A stretch of DNA of 64,000 nt from Acholeplasmatales bacterium (GCA_017449215.1 JAFSJY010000087.1:53253-117252), one strand, 5' to 3'; shown: positions 19,301 through 26,603, counted from the stretch's first letter. Notes: a model not told the origin generated them from the sequence alone. Made by a program: numbers and translations.

Positions 19301-19965
19301 GTACCAGCTGTCTTTGGATGAGCTGGGTTAATAGCACGTGCACGGAATGCAGCGATTGCGTCCTTATCTACTAGCTTTTCATAAACTGAATAATCTACTG
19401 GTTCAATTGTATTAACTTCATGAGAAGTTCTGAAACCATCGAAGAAATGTACAAATGGAATTGATGACTTAATTGCTGATAAGTGAGCAACACCACCTAA
19501 GTCCATTGCCTCTTGAACTGAATTTGAACATAAGAATGCGAAACCAGTTTGACGAGCAGCCATAACATCTTGGTGGTCACCAAAGATTGCTAATGACTGT
19601 GCAGCTAATGCTCTAGCTGCTACATCGATAACACCAGGTAAGCACTCACCTGCGATCTTGTACATGTTTGGAATCTTTAATAATAAACCTTGAGATGCAG
19701 TATAAGTTGTTGTTAAAGCACCAGCTTGTAGAGAACCATGTACTGAACCAGCAGCACCAGCCTCTGACTGCATTTCTACGATTTTAACAGGCATACCAAA
19801 AATATTCTTCTTACCTTGAGAAGCCCACTCATCAGTGTACTCTGCCATAGGTGAAGAAGGTGTGATAGGGTAAATACCTGCTACTTCTGTGAAGGCATAT
19901 GATGCATATGCAGCTGCATAGTTACCATCAATGGCCATTCTTTTTACTGTTTTTTCTTTACTCAT
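16381..19965 (-). CDS. nifJ: Pyruvate:ferredoxin (flavodoxin) oxidoreductase
   Basis: This single-chain enzyme (1194 residues, the usual length) converts pyruvate and CoA to acetyl-CoA, CO2 and reduced ferredoxin or flavodoxin, the main pyruvate route of many strict anaerobes. The N-terminal pyruvate-binding domain has YPITPSSPMAE. The middle carries two 4Fe-4S motifs, CIGCNSCSFVCPHAC and CTGCGVCLTVCPV. A third iron-sulfur site and the thiamine diphosphate domain follow (CGGCGETPY, GGDGWAYDIGYGGLDHV). AAGGAGG precedes the ATG. The gene stands alone with its own promoter and terminator. GC is somewhat higher and codon use cleaner than in the accessory genes, as expected for a highly expressed gene. 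Confidence 0.98.
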   Translation of the reverse strand: MSKEKTVKRMAIDGNYAAAYASYAFTEVAGIYPITPSSPMAEYTDEWASQGKKNIFGMPVKIVEMQSEAGAAGSVHGSLQAGALTTTYTASQGLLLKIPNMYKIAGECLPGVIDVAARALAAQSLAIFGDHQDVMAARQTGFAFLCSNSVQEAMDLGGVAHLSAIKSSIPFVHFFDGFRTSHEVNTIEPVDYSVYEKLVDKDAIAAFRARAINPAHPKTAGTAQNDDVYFQTRELQNQYYAGVYPVVEKYMNAISKATGRHYAPYQYYGDPNATRVIVAMGSVNQCIEEVVDYLRAKGEKVGVLEVHLYRPFVVKKFLAALPSTVRKIAVLDRTIEQGAIYEPLALDVIAAFSGNAKAPKIVGGRYGLSSKDTTPDMINAVFAELRKANPKDHFVLGIEDDIKGTSLPVTEKIDVADPSTTELLFFGLGGDGIVGACKNISKIVGDYTTLYAQSYAAYDSKKSGGSTRLHLRFSQKPIRSTYLVNQPHFVACTTDAYLDKFDMIDGLRDGGTFLLNTAVDAANIENRLPNKYKRLLAQKKAKLYIINAYEGAKQAGFRAGLGVNTIIQSAFFKLNQNIMDYEEAKQHMKDFATKTYAKKGQDVVDQNHLAIDLGGSMPVEVPVKPEWANLTDDVKPVDMSRPAFVRDIADVINSIKGDTLPLSVFAKYNKDASMPAGTAKYEKRGVATAVPLWVSENCIGCNSCSFVCPHACIRPFLCDENEVKNAPEGTQFKDLPQYKGYKYHLAISTLDCTGCGVCLTVCPVNNKNAENKEKQPLVAHSMAKSRAAKEEVIAQYFLDNVTYKGDVAINGKAITANNLQFKQPLFEFSGACGGCGETPYVKAASQLFGDRMMIANATGCTSIYSGSFPSSPYTTNAEGRGPAWANSLFEDNAEFGFGMRIAVETMRDRLQTIMALNADKMSAELKSLCEEWMLNRKSGAKTKELAPKIVAALEGNNAQWAKDILSLKDYLIKVSNWIIGGDGWAYDIGYGGLDHVIANNQDINILVVDTEVYSNTGGQASKSSRIGAIAKFAAAGKPTAKKDLASIAMAYGHVYVATCSHGYNQNQVVKAMQEAEAYDGPSLVICYAPCIAHNIKKGLFMSQMEAKKATECGYWPTFRYNPDLAKEGKNPFTMDSKEPDWSKYNDFLMNEGRYAQLVKVNPEKAQELYEFNLKDAQKRYANYCRLRDMEFPNK

Positions 19966-20029
19966 TGTATCCTCCTTATAATTTTTTTATAATTCTTCCT
20001 CAAATTATAAAGCATTTTTATGCAAATAC

Positions 20030-20058
20030 ATTATACCCTTTTAAAGCTCTATTTGCAA
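20030..20058 (-). promoter_or_regulatory. Promoter of nifJ
   Basis: A TTGCAA -35 (20053-20058) and a perfect TATAAT -10 (20030-20035) are spaced by 17 bases on the minus strand, about 65 bases before the nifJ ATG. Confidence 0.7.
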
Positions 20059-20194
20059 CAACAATAATAACATTTTTGAAATTTAATTATAATTTCCATT
20101 TTTTTCACTAATTTTGTGTTAGGTACGCCTTTTTTTCTATATAAAAACAAATATCTTTTCTTTATTATGAAAATCCATAATACAATTTTTTGTT

Positions 20195-20268
20195 AAAAAG
20201 TTAGTTGCATCTAACCAAGCAAATTCCTTTTAGTTGTGCGATTATTTCAACAATGCCATTTATGTCAA
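20195..20268 (-). promoter_or_regulatory. Possible distal promoter and small hairpin in the long nifJ leader
   Basis: The 400-base gap between nifJ and the DHH gene has no coding region. A TTGACA (20263-20268) 16 bases from AATAAT (20241-20246) could be a second promoter. A short hairpin (GTTAG/CTAAC, 20200-20215) followed by a T5 run lies downstream and could act as a weak attenuator. Nothing else recognisable was found in the gap besides the proximal nifJ promoter. Confidence 0.3.
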
Positions 20269-20367
20269 TAGTTTTTTATAATTTTTTTCTATATTTTATA
20301 AATGTTTTTTTACATAAAAGTCTTTATAAAAGTATGAGTAAGAAATCATAATCACAGTATTAAATTT

Positions 20368-21288
20368 TTATGAGTTCGCATTTATCTTTTCAATTATAAT
20401 TGGTATCTCTTTATCTACTATGTCATTATCTAATTGGCATGTACCTGCATTAGCATGGCCACCTCCACCATAAGATAAGCATAATGCACCTATATCAAAT
20501 TTAGATGCTCTATTAACAATACTCTTACCAATCATAACTGCAGTATTTTGTTTCTTAAAGCCCCAAGCAACATGCATAGATATCTCAGTTTCAGGGAACA
20601 TTGCATAAACCATAAATCTATTTCCAGCATAAATTACTTCTTCATTTCTTAAATCAATAACAGCAACCTTACCATGAACCTTAGTAATTCTCTTTAATTG
20701 CTCCTTAAATAAATCTGCTTGCTCGAAATATAATTTAGTTCTTTCCTTAACATCTGGCAATTCCATAATCTCATCAATACCCTTAACTAGGCATTCATCG
20801 ATTAGCTCCATCATCAAATCATAATTAGAGATTCTAAAATCATGGAATCTACCCAAGCCTGTTCTTGGGTCCATTACATAATTTAATAATACCCACTTAG
20901 ATGGATTTAGAATTTCATCAATAGTAAAATCAGCAGAATCGCCCTTATCTACCGCATCCATTAATTCATCAGATATTCTTTTAAATGTCTTCTTTCCACC
21001 ATAATAGTCATATACTACTCTAGCAGCACTTTTAGCAAATGGTTCAATAAACCAATTCTTCTTATCTCCACCAATTCTAGTTAATTCACTTTCATGGTGG
21101 TCAAAGCATAGTCCTACTCTAGAATCATAAGGTAAATTAGTTGTGATATCATTCTCACTTAATTCTACCTTACCATCCTGAACATCCTTAGGATGAACAA
21201 ATTTAATCTCATCAATGATGTTCATTTCCTTTAGTAGCATTGCACATACTAAGCCATCAAAATCACTTCTTGTCACTAATCTTTTCAT
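20368..21288 (-). CDS. DHH-family phosphoesterase
   Basis: The protein (306 residues from the chosen start) has the DHH superfamily marks: TRSDFDGLVCAMLL at the N-terminus with the metal-binding Asp, FDHHES (the DHH motif), and the C-terminal DHHA1-like SYGGGGHANAGTCQ. Members hydrolyse short RNA, cyclic dinucleotide products or polyphosphate; which of these cannot be told here. The frame could begin at a GTG at 21297, but GAGGGG lies eight bases before the ATG at 21288, so that start is chosen. A strong promoter with an overlapping palindrome lies upstream. Confidence 0.88.
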   Translation of the reverse strand: MKRLVTRSDFDGLVCAMLLKEMNIIDEIKFVHPKDVQDGKVELSENDITTNLPYDSRVGLCFDHHESELTRIGGDKKNWFIEPFAKSAARVVYDYYGGKKTFKRISDELMDAVDKGDSADFTIDEILNPSKWVLLNYVMDPRTGLGRFHDFRISNYDLMMELIDECLVKGIDEIMELPDVKERTKLYFEQADLFKEQLKRITKVHGKVAVIDLRNEEVIYAGNRFMVYAMFPETEISMHVAWGFKKQNTAVMIGKSIVNRASKFDIGALCLSYGGGGHANAGTCQLDNDIVDKEIPIIIEKINANS

Positions 21289-21379
21289 TTTATACACCCC
21301 TCATTAAAGAAAACAAAAAATGTTTTTTTACAAAAACCACAAATATTAACATTTTTTGAAATGACTTTTAGATAATACA

Positions 21380-21408
21380 ATTATAAAATATTTTATAATT
21401 CTATGCAA
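21380..21408 (-). promoter_or_regulatory. Promoter of the DHH gene with overlapping palindrome
   Basis: TTGCAT (21403-21408), a 17-base spacer and TATAAT (21380-21385) form a good minus-strand promoter. The perfect palindrome TTATAAAATATTTTATAA (21381-21398) overlaps the -10 and spacer and could be an operator. Confidence 0.6.
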
Positions 21409-21426
21409 TTAGAGATTATAAAAAAT

Positions 21427-21490
21427 AAAATGCCATATTTTCATATGACATCTTAATATATAAATTCTAATATTTTATTCTTTGTTAATT
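21427..21490 (-). repeat. Copy 1 of a 64-base direct repeat: orphan hydrolase 3' end plus terminator
   Basis: This block matches 22186-22249 at 62 of 64 positions. Its hairpin (21430-21451) and the T-run beyond it form a terminator for the AbiEi-like gene. The part before the hairpin still encodes LTKNKILEFIY and a stop, the C-terminus of the neighbouring hydrolase, but without the rest of that gene. Confidence 0.9.
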
Positions 21491-21503
21491 GAACTATCAC
21501 TTT

Positions 21504-22109
21504 TTATAATAATTCTCTCATTAATCCACCTTCATAAATGTTTTTATATACAATAGCTGGAAACAAAGAAATATATTCCTTAACTATGATAAAATTAATT
21601 CCAACTTTATTAACGTATTCTCTTAATTTATTTCTATATTCTAAACCACTTAACTCGGAATACTTATCAATTATTGACATTAAACTTAAGAACTCTAATT
21701 CTCTAATATTGTCTTTAGTAATAATAGATAGTGGCTTATAAACAATGAGATTATTACCATCAATATCTAATTTTCTTTGTTTAGTTGAGGCTTCGTTTGA
21801 ACAAATCTCATAGACACTAGGATTTTGTGAAGTGAATCCATATTTATTAACTAATGATAAACCAGTTAAATAGCCACCAACGGATAAATACTTCTTTTCG
21901 ATGAATTGATCAATTGATACCTTTCCTTCAGTACCTAATATTGTCTTATATGGAATATAATAAACTCCATTATATAATCTTTCTAATTTTTTCTCATCAG
22001 TTAATCTTTTCATTTCTTGTCTAACAACTTCCTTAGATGAGCCTGGTATCTCATTTAAAAAAATAGGTTCACCCTTTTTGAAGTTATTCATTATATATTC
22101 ATAAATCAT
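21504..22109 (-). CDS. AbiEi/DUF6088-like winged-helix protein (type IV antitoxin-like)
   Basis: The 201-residue protein starts with a winged-helix-like region (FKKGEPIFLNEIPGSSKEVVRQEMKRLTDEKKLERLYNGVYYIP) that matches the layout of AbiEi and DUF6088 proteins, the DNA-binding antitoxin half of type IV toxin-antitoxin or abortive-infection pairs. The C-terminal part is a mixed alpha/beta region of no clear motif. No AbiEii nucleotidyltransferase toxin is adjacent, so the gene is solitary. GAGGTGAT precedes the ATG. It lies between two 64-base direct repeats, each containing a hydrolase 3' end and terminator, so it looks inserted. A near-consensus promoter with an inverted repeat just downstream of the -10 suggests self-repression, as known for AbiEi. 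Confidence 0.75.
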   Translation of the reverse strand: MIYEYIMNNFKKGEPIFLNEIPGSSKEVVRQEMKRLTDEKKLERLYNGVYYIPYKTILGTEGKVSIDQFIEKKYLSVGGYLTGLSLVNKYGFTSQNPSVYEICSNEASTKQRKLDIDGNNLIVYKPLSIITKDNIRELEFLSLMSIIDKYSELSGLEYRNKLREYVNKVGINFIIVKEYISLFPAIVYKNIYEGGLMRELL

Positions 22110-22127
22110 ATTATCACCTCACAAATA

Positions 22128-22178
22128 TGAAATTTTATATTTCAATATTATTATAATCCTATTTTAAAAAATTATCAA
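22128..22178 (-). promoter_or_regulatory. Promoter and candidate operator of the AbiEi-like gene
   Basis: TTGATA (22173-22178) and a perfect TATAAT (22150-22155) are 17 bases apart on the minus strand. An inverted repeat TGAAAT-N5-ATTTCA (22128-22144) follows the -10, in a good place for a repressor to block the start of transcription. Confidence 0.7.
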
Positions 22179-22185
22179 TCAATAA

Positions 22186-22249
22186 AAAATGCCATATTTT
22201 CATATGACATCTTAATCTATAAATTCTAATATCTTATTCTTTGTTAATT
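22186..22249 (-). repeat. Copy 2 of the 64-base direct repeat: true hydrolase 3' end plus terminator
   Basis: This copy contains the genuine last codons and stop of the alpha/beta hydrolase and its terminator hairpin (22189-22210, arms ATG-CATAT / ATATG-CAT) with a following T-run. It differs from copy 1 at two positions. Confidence 0.9.
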
Positions 22250-23027
22250 CCTGTTGTAATGAATAAGTAATTGATGCTAAATGATCATCACTTTGAGTAA
22301 CGTAATTAGCAAAGCCTGAGTGATTACCACCATCAATTACATATTCTATTGTTGATGAAGGTAAATTTGATTTATTTTCTTTATAATGTTCCATATTCAA
22401 AACACCATCATTTGAACCATATATACTTAATACATTTATGCTATCTGGTATTTCCTTTGTAGAATATGAGGCTAGTAAAATTAATCCTTTAAATTTATCT
22501 GTATTAGAGGCTACATATGTAGCTCCCATAGCACCACCTAATGAATGACCCATTAGATAATAATTATCATATTTATATTCATCTATAATATCGCTTGCTT
22601 TATTCTTACCAAAGAATGCTAGATTACATGGCATTTCAATTAAGAATGTATCTACACCACTTTTTGCCAATTCAAATAATAATGGAGCATAAGCTGTAGC
22701 TTCTACCTTAGCACCAGGATAAAAGATAATAGCATCCTTATTTCCTTTACCATTAAAATAATATCCTGAATCTATTTTATTTACTTCTACATCACTTGTA
22801 GATTCTAAATATTTATTGGCACTTACATCAGCATGATTATAGCTACCTACATAAATACCAAATGCTATTCCAAGAGATATCATAAATGAGATAGCACCTA
22901 TTAATATCATTAATAATAAATTTATTTTCTTTCTACCTATTAGCTTTACAATAGCTGTTAAGACTATCGCTATAGCAAAAGCTAATAATAATCCTAATAA
23001 AGAATATACAGTAAATTGTCTTTCCAT
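22212..23027 (-). CDS. Membrane-anchored alpha/beta hydrolase
   Basis: The 271-residue protein has two N-terminal hydrophobic segments (about residues 7-28 and 34-62) and then an alpha/beta-hydrolase domain, probably outside the membrane. The nucleophile elbow is GHSLGG, an acid lies in IYGSNDGVL, and GGNHSGFANY supplies the histidine. FYPGAKVEATAYAPL is typical of the hydrolase_5 branch. The substrate is not known. Its 3' end and terminator are duplicated at 21427-21490, on the far side of the AbiEi-like gene. Confidence 0.88.
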   Translation of the reverse strand: MERQFTVYSLLGLLLAFAIAIVLTAIVKLIGRKKINLLLMILIGAISFMISLGIAFGIYVGSYNHADVSANKYLESTSDVEVNKIDSGYYFNGKGNKDAIIFYPGAKVEATAYAPLLFELAKSGVDTFLIEMPCNLAFFGKNKASDIIDEYKYDNYYLMGHSLGGAMGATYVASNTDKFKGLILLASYSTKEIPDSINVLSIYGSNDGVLNMEHYKENKSNLPSSTIEYVIDGGNHSGFANYVTQSDDHLASITYSLQQELTKNKILEFID

Positions 23028-23104
23028 AATAACACCTACACCTATCTAATTATAGTACTCATAGTACGAAAATTCAACGATGAGGAAGATATGAGACAAA
23101 AGAA

Positions 23105-23126
23105 AAATCGAGTTCTCACTCGATTT
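23105..23126 (-). terminator. Terminator of hipBA
   Basis: Perfect nine-base arms AAATCGAGT / ACTCGATTT with a four-base loop overlap the hipA stop codon and are followed on the minus strand by a T-rich run. The arms are identical to those of the terminator at 24789-24811 on the other side of hipBA. Confidence 0.88.
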
Positions 23127-24360
23127 CATTTAAAGAAAATGCAGGTTTCATCATTTCGATAGATGAGTTTTGAATTTTATATTTAACAGCCAAGCTTTTA
23201 TAATTACTATTAACTATTCTAACTATCTCGTTATAATACTTAAGTGCTTCTTCTTTAGACAAATTATAATACTTATATGTTTTTAATAAATTACCAACAT
23301 CAATTTTATTATCATCAATTGATATATTTAATGACAATCTATCTCCATATGGTATTGGATTAATATCATATATTGGAGATAATGATATTCCATTATCATC
23401 TATCAATAGGCCGTGATTTCTCAAATGATCATCAGTATTTGATATTGCCATATTAAATACTAATCTTTTCCATAATTCTTTTAAATCTTTTGAAGGATTT
23501 GATGAGTTAGATTTTATATATGAAGCCAAATCTATATAGCTATAGTTATCAGATTCACCATCTTTTGCATCTAAGGCTGTCATAAAAGAGATAAAATGAA
23601 TTCTTTTTCCATCTTTTCTATCAAATCTTTTTGATAAAAAAGTTGTTCCATATTTAGATAATTTTTCAATTTTGAAATCCGGTACATTTAACCCACACAT
23701 TTTGGCAAGCTCATACGCAACTGCTTCCCAAACACCAACGTCATATGAATCTTTTTTTGAAGGGAACTTTGCAATCCATAAATCTCCGTTTGGAGCATAT
23801 ACATTCGCCTTTGGCCTTGCACCACCAAGTGATGAACCTGGAATCAAAAGATTCTTAATCCATTTATCGTCTACTACTTCTTCATTATCAATTTGTAGCG
23901 CATAATCTTCCAAAGTTCTAAGGTAAATCCATGGTGGTACTGTTTCTTCATTGGAACTAGTTAAATAGTCACCATCTTTATCCAATTTAAATCTTAAAGC
24001 TCCCATTCTGGATTCATCATAAACACCAAGCAAGTAATCCGCCTCTGTTAATTGTTTTGGTTTCCTATTTTCTAGCTTTGCAATTTCTGCTTCCTTTCTT
24101 TTCATCAATATTCTTCCCCATCTATCCGGGCATGAATCAGATAAAAAGCCAAAAATTGGTTTATCAGACGATTGAAATTGTCTACCCATATAATTGCTAA
24201 TTTCAGGATCTATCTTATACTTACTATATTTAGATTTTAAATAATCATCACTAAGCTCGATCGAATATACTTCTTTGCCTCTATTATTTTGAATATATAA
24301 TTTACCTAAATATATTTCTTTAGTTAAGCTTAAATATAAATATACAACTTTTTCTTCCAT
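23116..24360 (-). CDS. hipA: HipA-family Ser/Thr kinase toxin
   Basis: HipA toxins phosphorylate targets such as aminoacyl-tRNA synthetases and cause growth arrest. The 414-residue protein has an N-terminal HipA_N-like subdomain, PGSSLGGARPKA (the phosphate-binding loop at about residues 173-184) and FLSKRFDR. The catalytic-loop equivalent is NTDDHLRNHG and the metal-binding segment is SPIYDINP. All kinase motifs look intact. The ATG shares one base with the hipB stop (TAATG at 24360), so toxin translation depends on the antitoxin reading frame. The terminator stem is built from the last hipA codons. Confidence 0.92.
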   Translation of the reverse strand: MEEKVVYLYLSLTKEIYLGKLYIQNNRGKEVYSIELSDDYLKSKYSKYKIDPEISNYMGRQFQSSDKPIFGFLSDSCPDRWGRILMKRKEAEIAKLENRKPKQLTEADYLLGVYDESRMGALRFKLDKDGDYLTSSNEETVPPWIYLRTLEDYALQIDNEEVVDDKWIKNLLIPGSSLGGARPKANVYAPNGDLWIAKFPSKKDSYDVGVWEAVAYELAKMCGLNVPDFKIEKLSKYGTTFLSKRFDRKDGKRIHFISFMTALDAKDGESDNYSYIDLASYIKSNSSNPSKDLKELWKRLVFNMAISNTDDHLRNHGLLIDDNGISLSPIYDINPIPYGDRLSLNISIDDNKIDVGNLLKTYKYYNLSKEEALKYYNEIVRIVNSNYKSLAVKYKIQNSSIEMMKPAFSLNEIE

Positions 24361-24695
24361 TATTTAACACTCCTTGAAGCTCGTTTTCTAACATCTATTT
24401 TTAAATCCTGAAGTGTTTTTCCAACCTTATCGTCTTTAGCAACTAAAAGTAAATCCTTATCCATATTATCAAGAGCATGAAGTACCGCAGCATATATACC
24501 TATTGCAACACTAGGATCTCCATTTTCAACCTTCCATAAAGTAGCTCTAGAAATATAGGCTCTTTCACAAACAAGATTAACAGATAAATCTCTTCTTAAT
24601 CTTGCAAGTCTAATTTGTTCTCCTAATTGTCTTAATATATCTTCTGTTTTAGGAAGCACCACTGCTTTTCTTGTTTTCACTTCAATCACCACCAT
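24360..24695 (-). CDS. hipB: HipB-like XRE antitoxin/regulator
   Basis: The 111-residue protein has an XRE helix-turn-helix (LGEQIRLARLRRDLSVNLVCERAYISRATLWKVENGDPS, about residues 24-62) and a basic tail. It should bind the operator at 24697-24749 and neutralise HipA. The ATG at 24695 would leave an almost leaderless mRNA, since the -10 ends only 12 bases upstream. An in-frame GTG at 24680, six bases after GGTGGTG, is a plausible alternative start, giving VKTRKAVVLP. Confidence 0.9.
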   Translation of the reverse strand: MVVIEVKTRKAVVLPKTEDILRQLGEQIRLARLRRDLSVNLVCERAYISRATLWKVENGDPSVAIGIYAAVLHALDNMDKDLLLVAKDDKVGKTLQDLKIDVRKRASRSVK

Positions 24696-24696
24696 T

Positions 24697-24749
24697 AACG
24701 TTTATTATTATAAACAATAATACTATTTTTGTCAATAATAGTAAACGTT
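24697..24749 (-). promoter_or_regulatory. Consensus hipBA promoter bracketed by an inverted repeat operator
   Basis: The promoter is fully consensus: TTGACA (24730-24735), a 17-base spacer, TATAAT (24707-24712). Outside it lie inverted arms AACGTTTA (24697-24704) and TAAACGTT (24742-24749), and the match continues inward as AATAATA-type sequence. Two HipB dimers could bind the arms and cover the whole promoter. Confidence 0.85.
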
Positions 24750-24788
24750 ATTCATAGCAAACCTCCATTTTTTTTAGAAGAAAAAGAA

Positions 24789-24811
24789 AAATCGAGTTTT
24801 GCACTCGATTT
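24789..24811 (-). terminator. Terminator of the secreted-protein/peptide operon
   Basis: Nine-base arms AAATCGAGT / ACTCGATTT with a five-base loop end in a T-rich run on the minus strand. It starts at the stop codon of the 33-residue peptide and has the same arms as the hipBA terminator. Confidence 0.88.
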
Positions 24812-24912
24812 TACTCAAACACGTATTCGTTATCTCTTACAGGAGATTCCATGATAATATCATCAATTTCAATTACTTCTTCATCAATCATAGGTTTTTC
24901 GTATTTTTTCAT
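24811..24912 (-). CDS. 33-residue acidic peptide coupled to the secreted protein
   Basis: A short frame starting MKKYEKPMIDEEVIEIDD and ending at a TAA at 24811 gives 33 residues. Its ATG is one base after the stop of the 505-residue secreted protein, and GAGG in that gene's end serves as ribosome site. A terminator follows at once. Many Firmicutes carry small proteins beginning MKKYEKP whose role is unknown; this resemblance is from memory. It has no signal peptide or membrane segment and is strongly acidic in the middle. Confidence 0.6.
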   Translation of the reverse strand: MKKYEKPMIDEEVIEIDDIIMESPVRDNEYVFE

Positions 24913-24913
24913 T

Positions 24914-26431
24914 TTACTTTACCTCAATTGAAGTCATATTTGATTTAATGATATGACCATCAGAATATGTTACTTCATAGTACATAGAGAATGTTACACC
25001 ACTATATTGATTATTATCATTCACAATTTTTGTATAGATATATCTTACTCCATCAGCCTTTTCTTTAACAAACTTTCCTGCTAAATTAATTCCTTGATAA
25101 ACATCATGTAGTTCAATTGTAGTTTCTTCACCAGTTGATTCATTAGTATAGTAGATGAATAATTTCTTTATTTCGCTAACAGAATTAAAATCATTTATAG
25201 TACCAATAAATAACACTTTGTATACAGAGCCATCCTCATTATAAGAAAAAGCAAATGTATTATCTGTAACAGCTGCTTCCATTTCTGTATAAGCATTCTT
25301 TACTTCATTTAAAGTATTTGCAGATTCAGCTACTAATACCTTATCTGATTCAATTAATTCATTATATAAAGCTTCAGCTTCATTGATTAATACATATGAA
25401 GATGTTTCACCCTTTACAGCATTAGCTTCATTTACCTTTTCTTCAAATGCATTTCTAGCATTATCTGATAATGTATTGAATGCATTCTTCTTTTCAACAA
25501 ATGTTTCATAATTTGAAACAAAGTTTACATTCTTAACATTTTCTAAATAAGCTTCAATTTCATCTAATTGATTCTTATAAGCTTCTGTATATTCTACATC
25601 ACCTAAATTAGAAATTGTATTAGCTACTTCATTAGCCTTAGTATTATCCTCTACTAATTCCTTATATTCAGAAACGATATTTTCATATTCAGAATAATTA
25701 GAAACTTGAGATAAGTTATTTACTGATTTAATTGCTTCATTAGCCTTCTCTACTAATGCTTCAAATTCATTAGTTAATGAAGCACCATTAGCATTGTAAT
25801 AATTAATTAAATTAGAAATTGCACTTGCAGCCTCTGTTCTATTTTCTAATTCTTCATTAGATACAATAGATACACCATATAACCAGAAGCTTTGATTAGC
25901 TGCTCGTAAGCCTACTGTTTCCTTTTCAGTAAATGTATATTCTGTATAAATAGCTTCATTTGATTTTACTGTATATGTCTTATTTGCTGTATAAGTTGAT
26001 ATAAACCAAATTGAACCTTCGTAAGTTACATCAAGTTTAGCTTCAGCATTGCTTGATTCAATTGTATAGTAAATACCTACTGTTGCACCCTTAGATGCAG
26101 TGATGCTATAGCTTGGCTTACTACTATCTCCCTTTGCATTTAACCCTTTAGAGAATGTGTAATCAGAATATACAGCAGTCTTTTCCTTTACTATTGCGGT
26201 ATAATTACCCCATCCTAAAAAACCAGTTACACCAGTTTTTACAGTGACACCATCTGATGATGAAACCTTTGTAGTTCTACCATATGTATCATTTGTCTTT
26301 AAATCATTTGCATTAAATACTAATGCATTTTCATCTACTGTTTCAGTCTTAGCTTCTGCGATAAATGGGCAAAGTCCTGCCACTAGAGCGCTTAATAAAA
26401 AAGCGCCTAAGATTATGTGTTTTTTCTTCAT
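24914..26431 (-). CDS. Secreted helical-repeat protein under c-di-GMP control
   Basis: The 505-residue protein starts with a clear signal peptide (about residues 1-27, ending near IAEAKT). Residues about 30-190 look beta-rich. Residues about 195-400 are a run of helical segments rich in N, E, K and A, similar in style to FIVAR-type surface repeats. A final beta-rich domain follows (about 405-505). There is no LPXTG motif or membrane anchor, so the protein is either released or held non-covalently. GGAGG lies about 12 bases before the ATG, inside the expression platform of a c-di-GMP-I riboswitch, so the protein should respond to the motile/sessile switch. The function is not known. Confidence 0.8.
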   Translation of the reverse strand: MKKKHIILGAFLLSALVAGLCPFIAEAKTETVDENALVFNANDLKTNDTYGRTTKVSSSDGVTVKTGVTGFLGWGNYTAIVKEKTAVYSDYTFSKGLNAKGDSSKPSYSITASKGATVGIYYTIESSNAEAKLDVTYEGSIWFISTYTANKTYTVKSNEAIYTEYTFTEKETVGLRAANQSFWLYGVSIVSNEELENRTEAASAISNLINYYNANGASLTNEFEALVEKANEAIKSVNNLSQVSNYSEYENIVSEYKELVEDNTKANEVANTISNLGDVEYTEAYKNQLDEIEAYLENVKNVNFVSNYETFVEKKNAFNTLSDNARNAFEEKVNEANAVKGETSSYVLINEAEALYNELIESDKVLVAESANTLNEVKNAYTEMEAAVTDNTFAFSYNEDGSVYKVLFIGTINDFNSVSEIKKLFIYYTNESTGEETTIELHDVYQGINLAGKFVKEKADGVRYIYTKIVNDNNQYSGVTFSMYYEVTYSDGHIIKSNMTSIEVK

Positions 26432-26435
26432 AATA

Positions 26436-26552
26436 AAAAGTCCCTCCGTTATTATTAGTCAATTACATAAGATGAAAGTCTTTGTGCAACTGGCTATCCC
26501 AGAGGGACCCTATAGCTTTGCGTCATAGAATTACTTCTATTTTGCTATGAAT
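26436..26552 (-). promoter_or_regulatory. Cyclic-di-GMP-I (GEMM-I) riboswitch
   Basis: The minus-strand leader contains the GEMM-I core in order. First comes ATAGCAAA, then the P2 hairpin TAGAA-GTAA-TTCTA with a GNRA-type loop, then the invariant GACGCAAAGC. A P3 stem GCTAT/ATAGC encloses AGGGTCCCTCTGGG, and GCCAGTTGC closes the core. GTCCCTC in the P3 loop (plus strand 26502-26508) is complementary to GAGGGAC (26440-26446), which includes the ribosome site and runs into TTTTTATT. When ligand is absent that pairing would hide the ribosome site or form a terminator, so c-di-GMP may switch the gene on. The core is seen directly; the direction of control is inference. Confidence 0.88.
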
Positions 26553-26575
26553 TTGTTTTTTTTCATCCGAAAAAT

Positions 26576-26603
26576 ATTATATATGAAAATATTTTCATGT
26601 CAA
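26576..26603 (-). promoter_or_regulatory. Promoter of the riboswitch transcript with a palindromic spacer
   Basis: TTGACA (26598-26603) and TATAAT (26576-26581) are 16 bases apart. The perfect palindrome ATGAAAATATTTTCAT (26583-26598) fills the spacer, suggesting a DNA-binding regulator in addition to the riboswitch. Confidence 0.75.

Noticed and set aside
20220..20270. TTGT...ACAA arrangement upstream of nifJ as a Rex redox-regulator site
   Set aside because: The spacing and inner bases do not match the usual Rex operator closely enough to support the claim.
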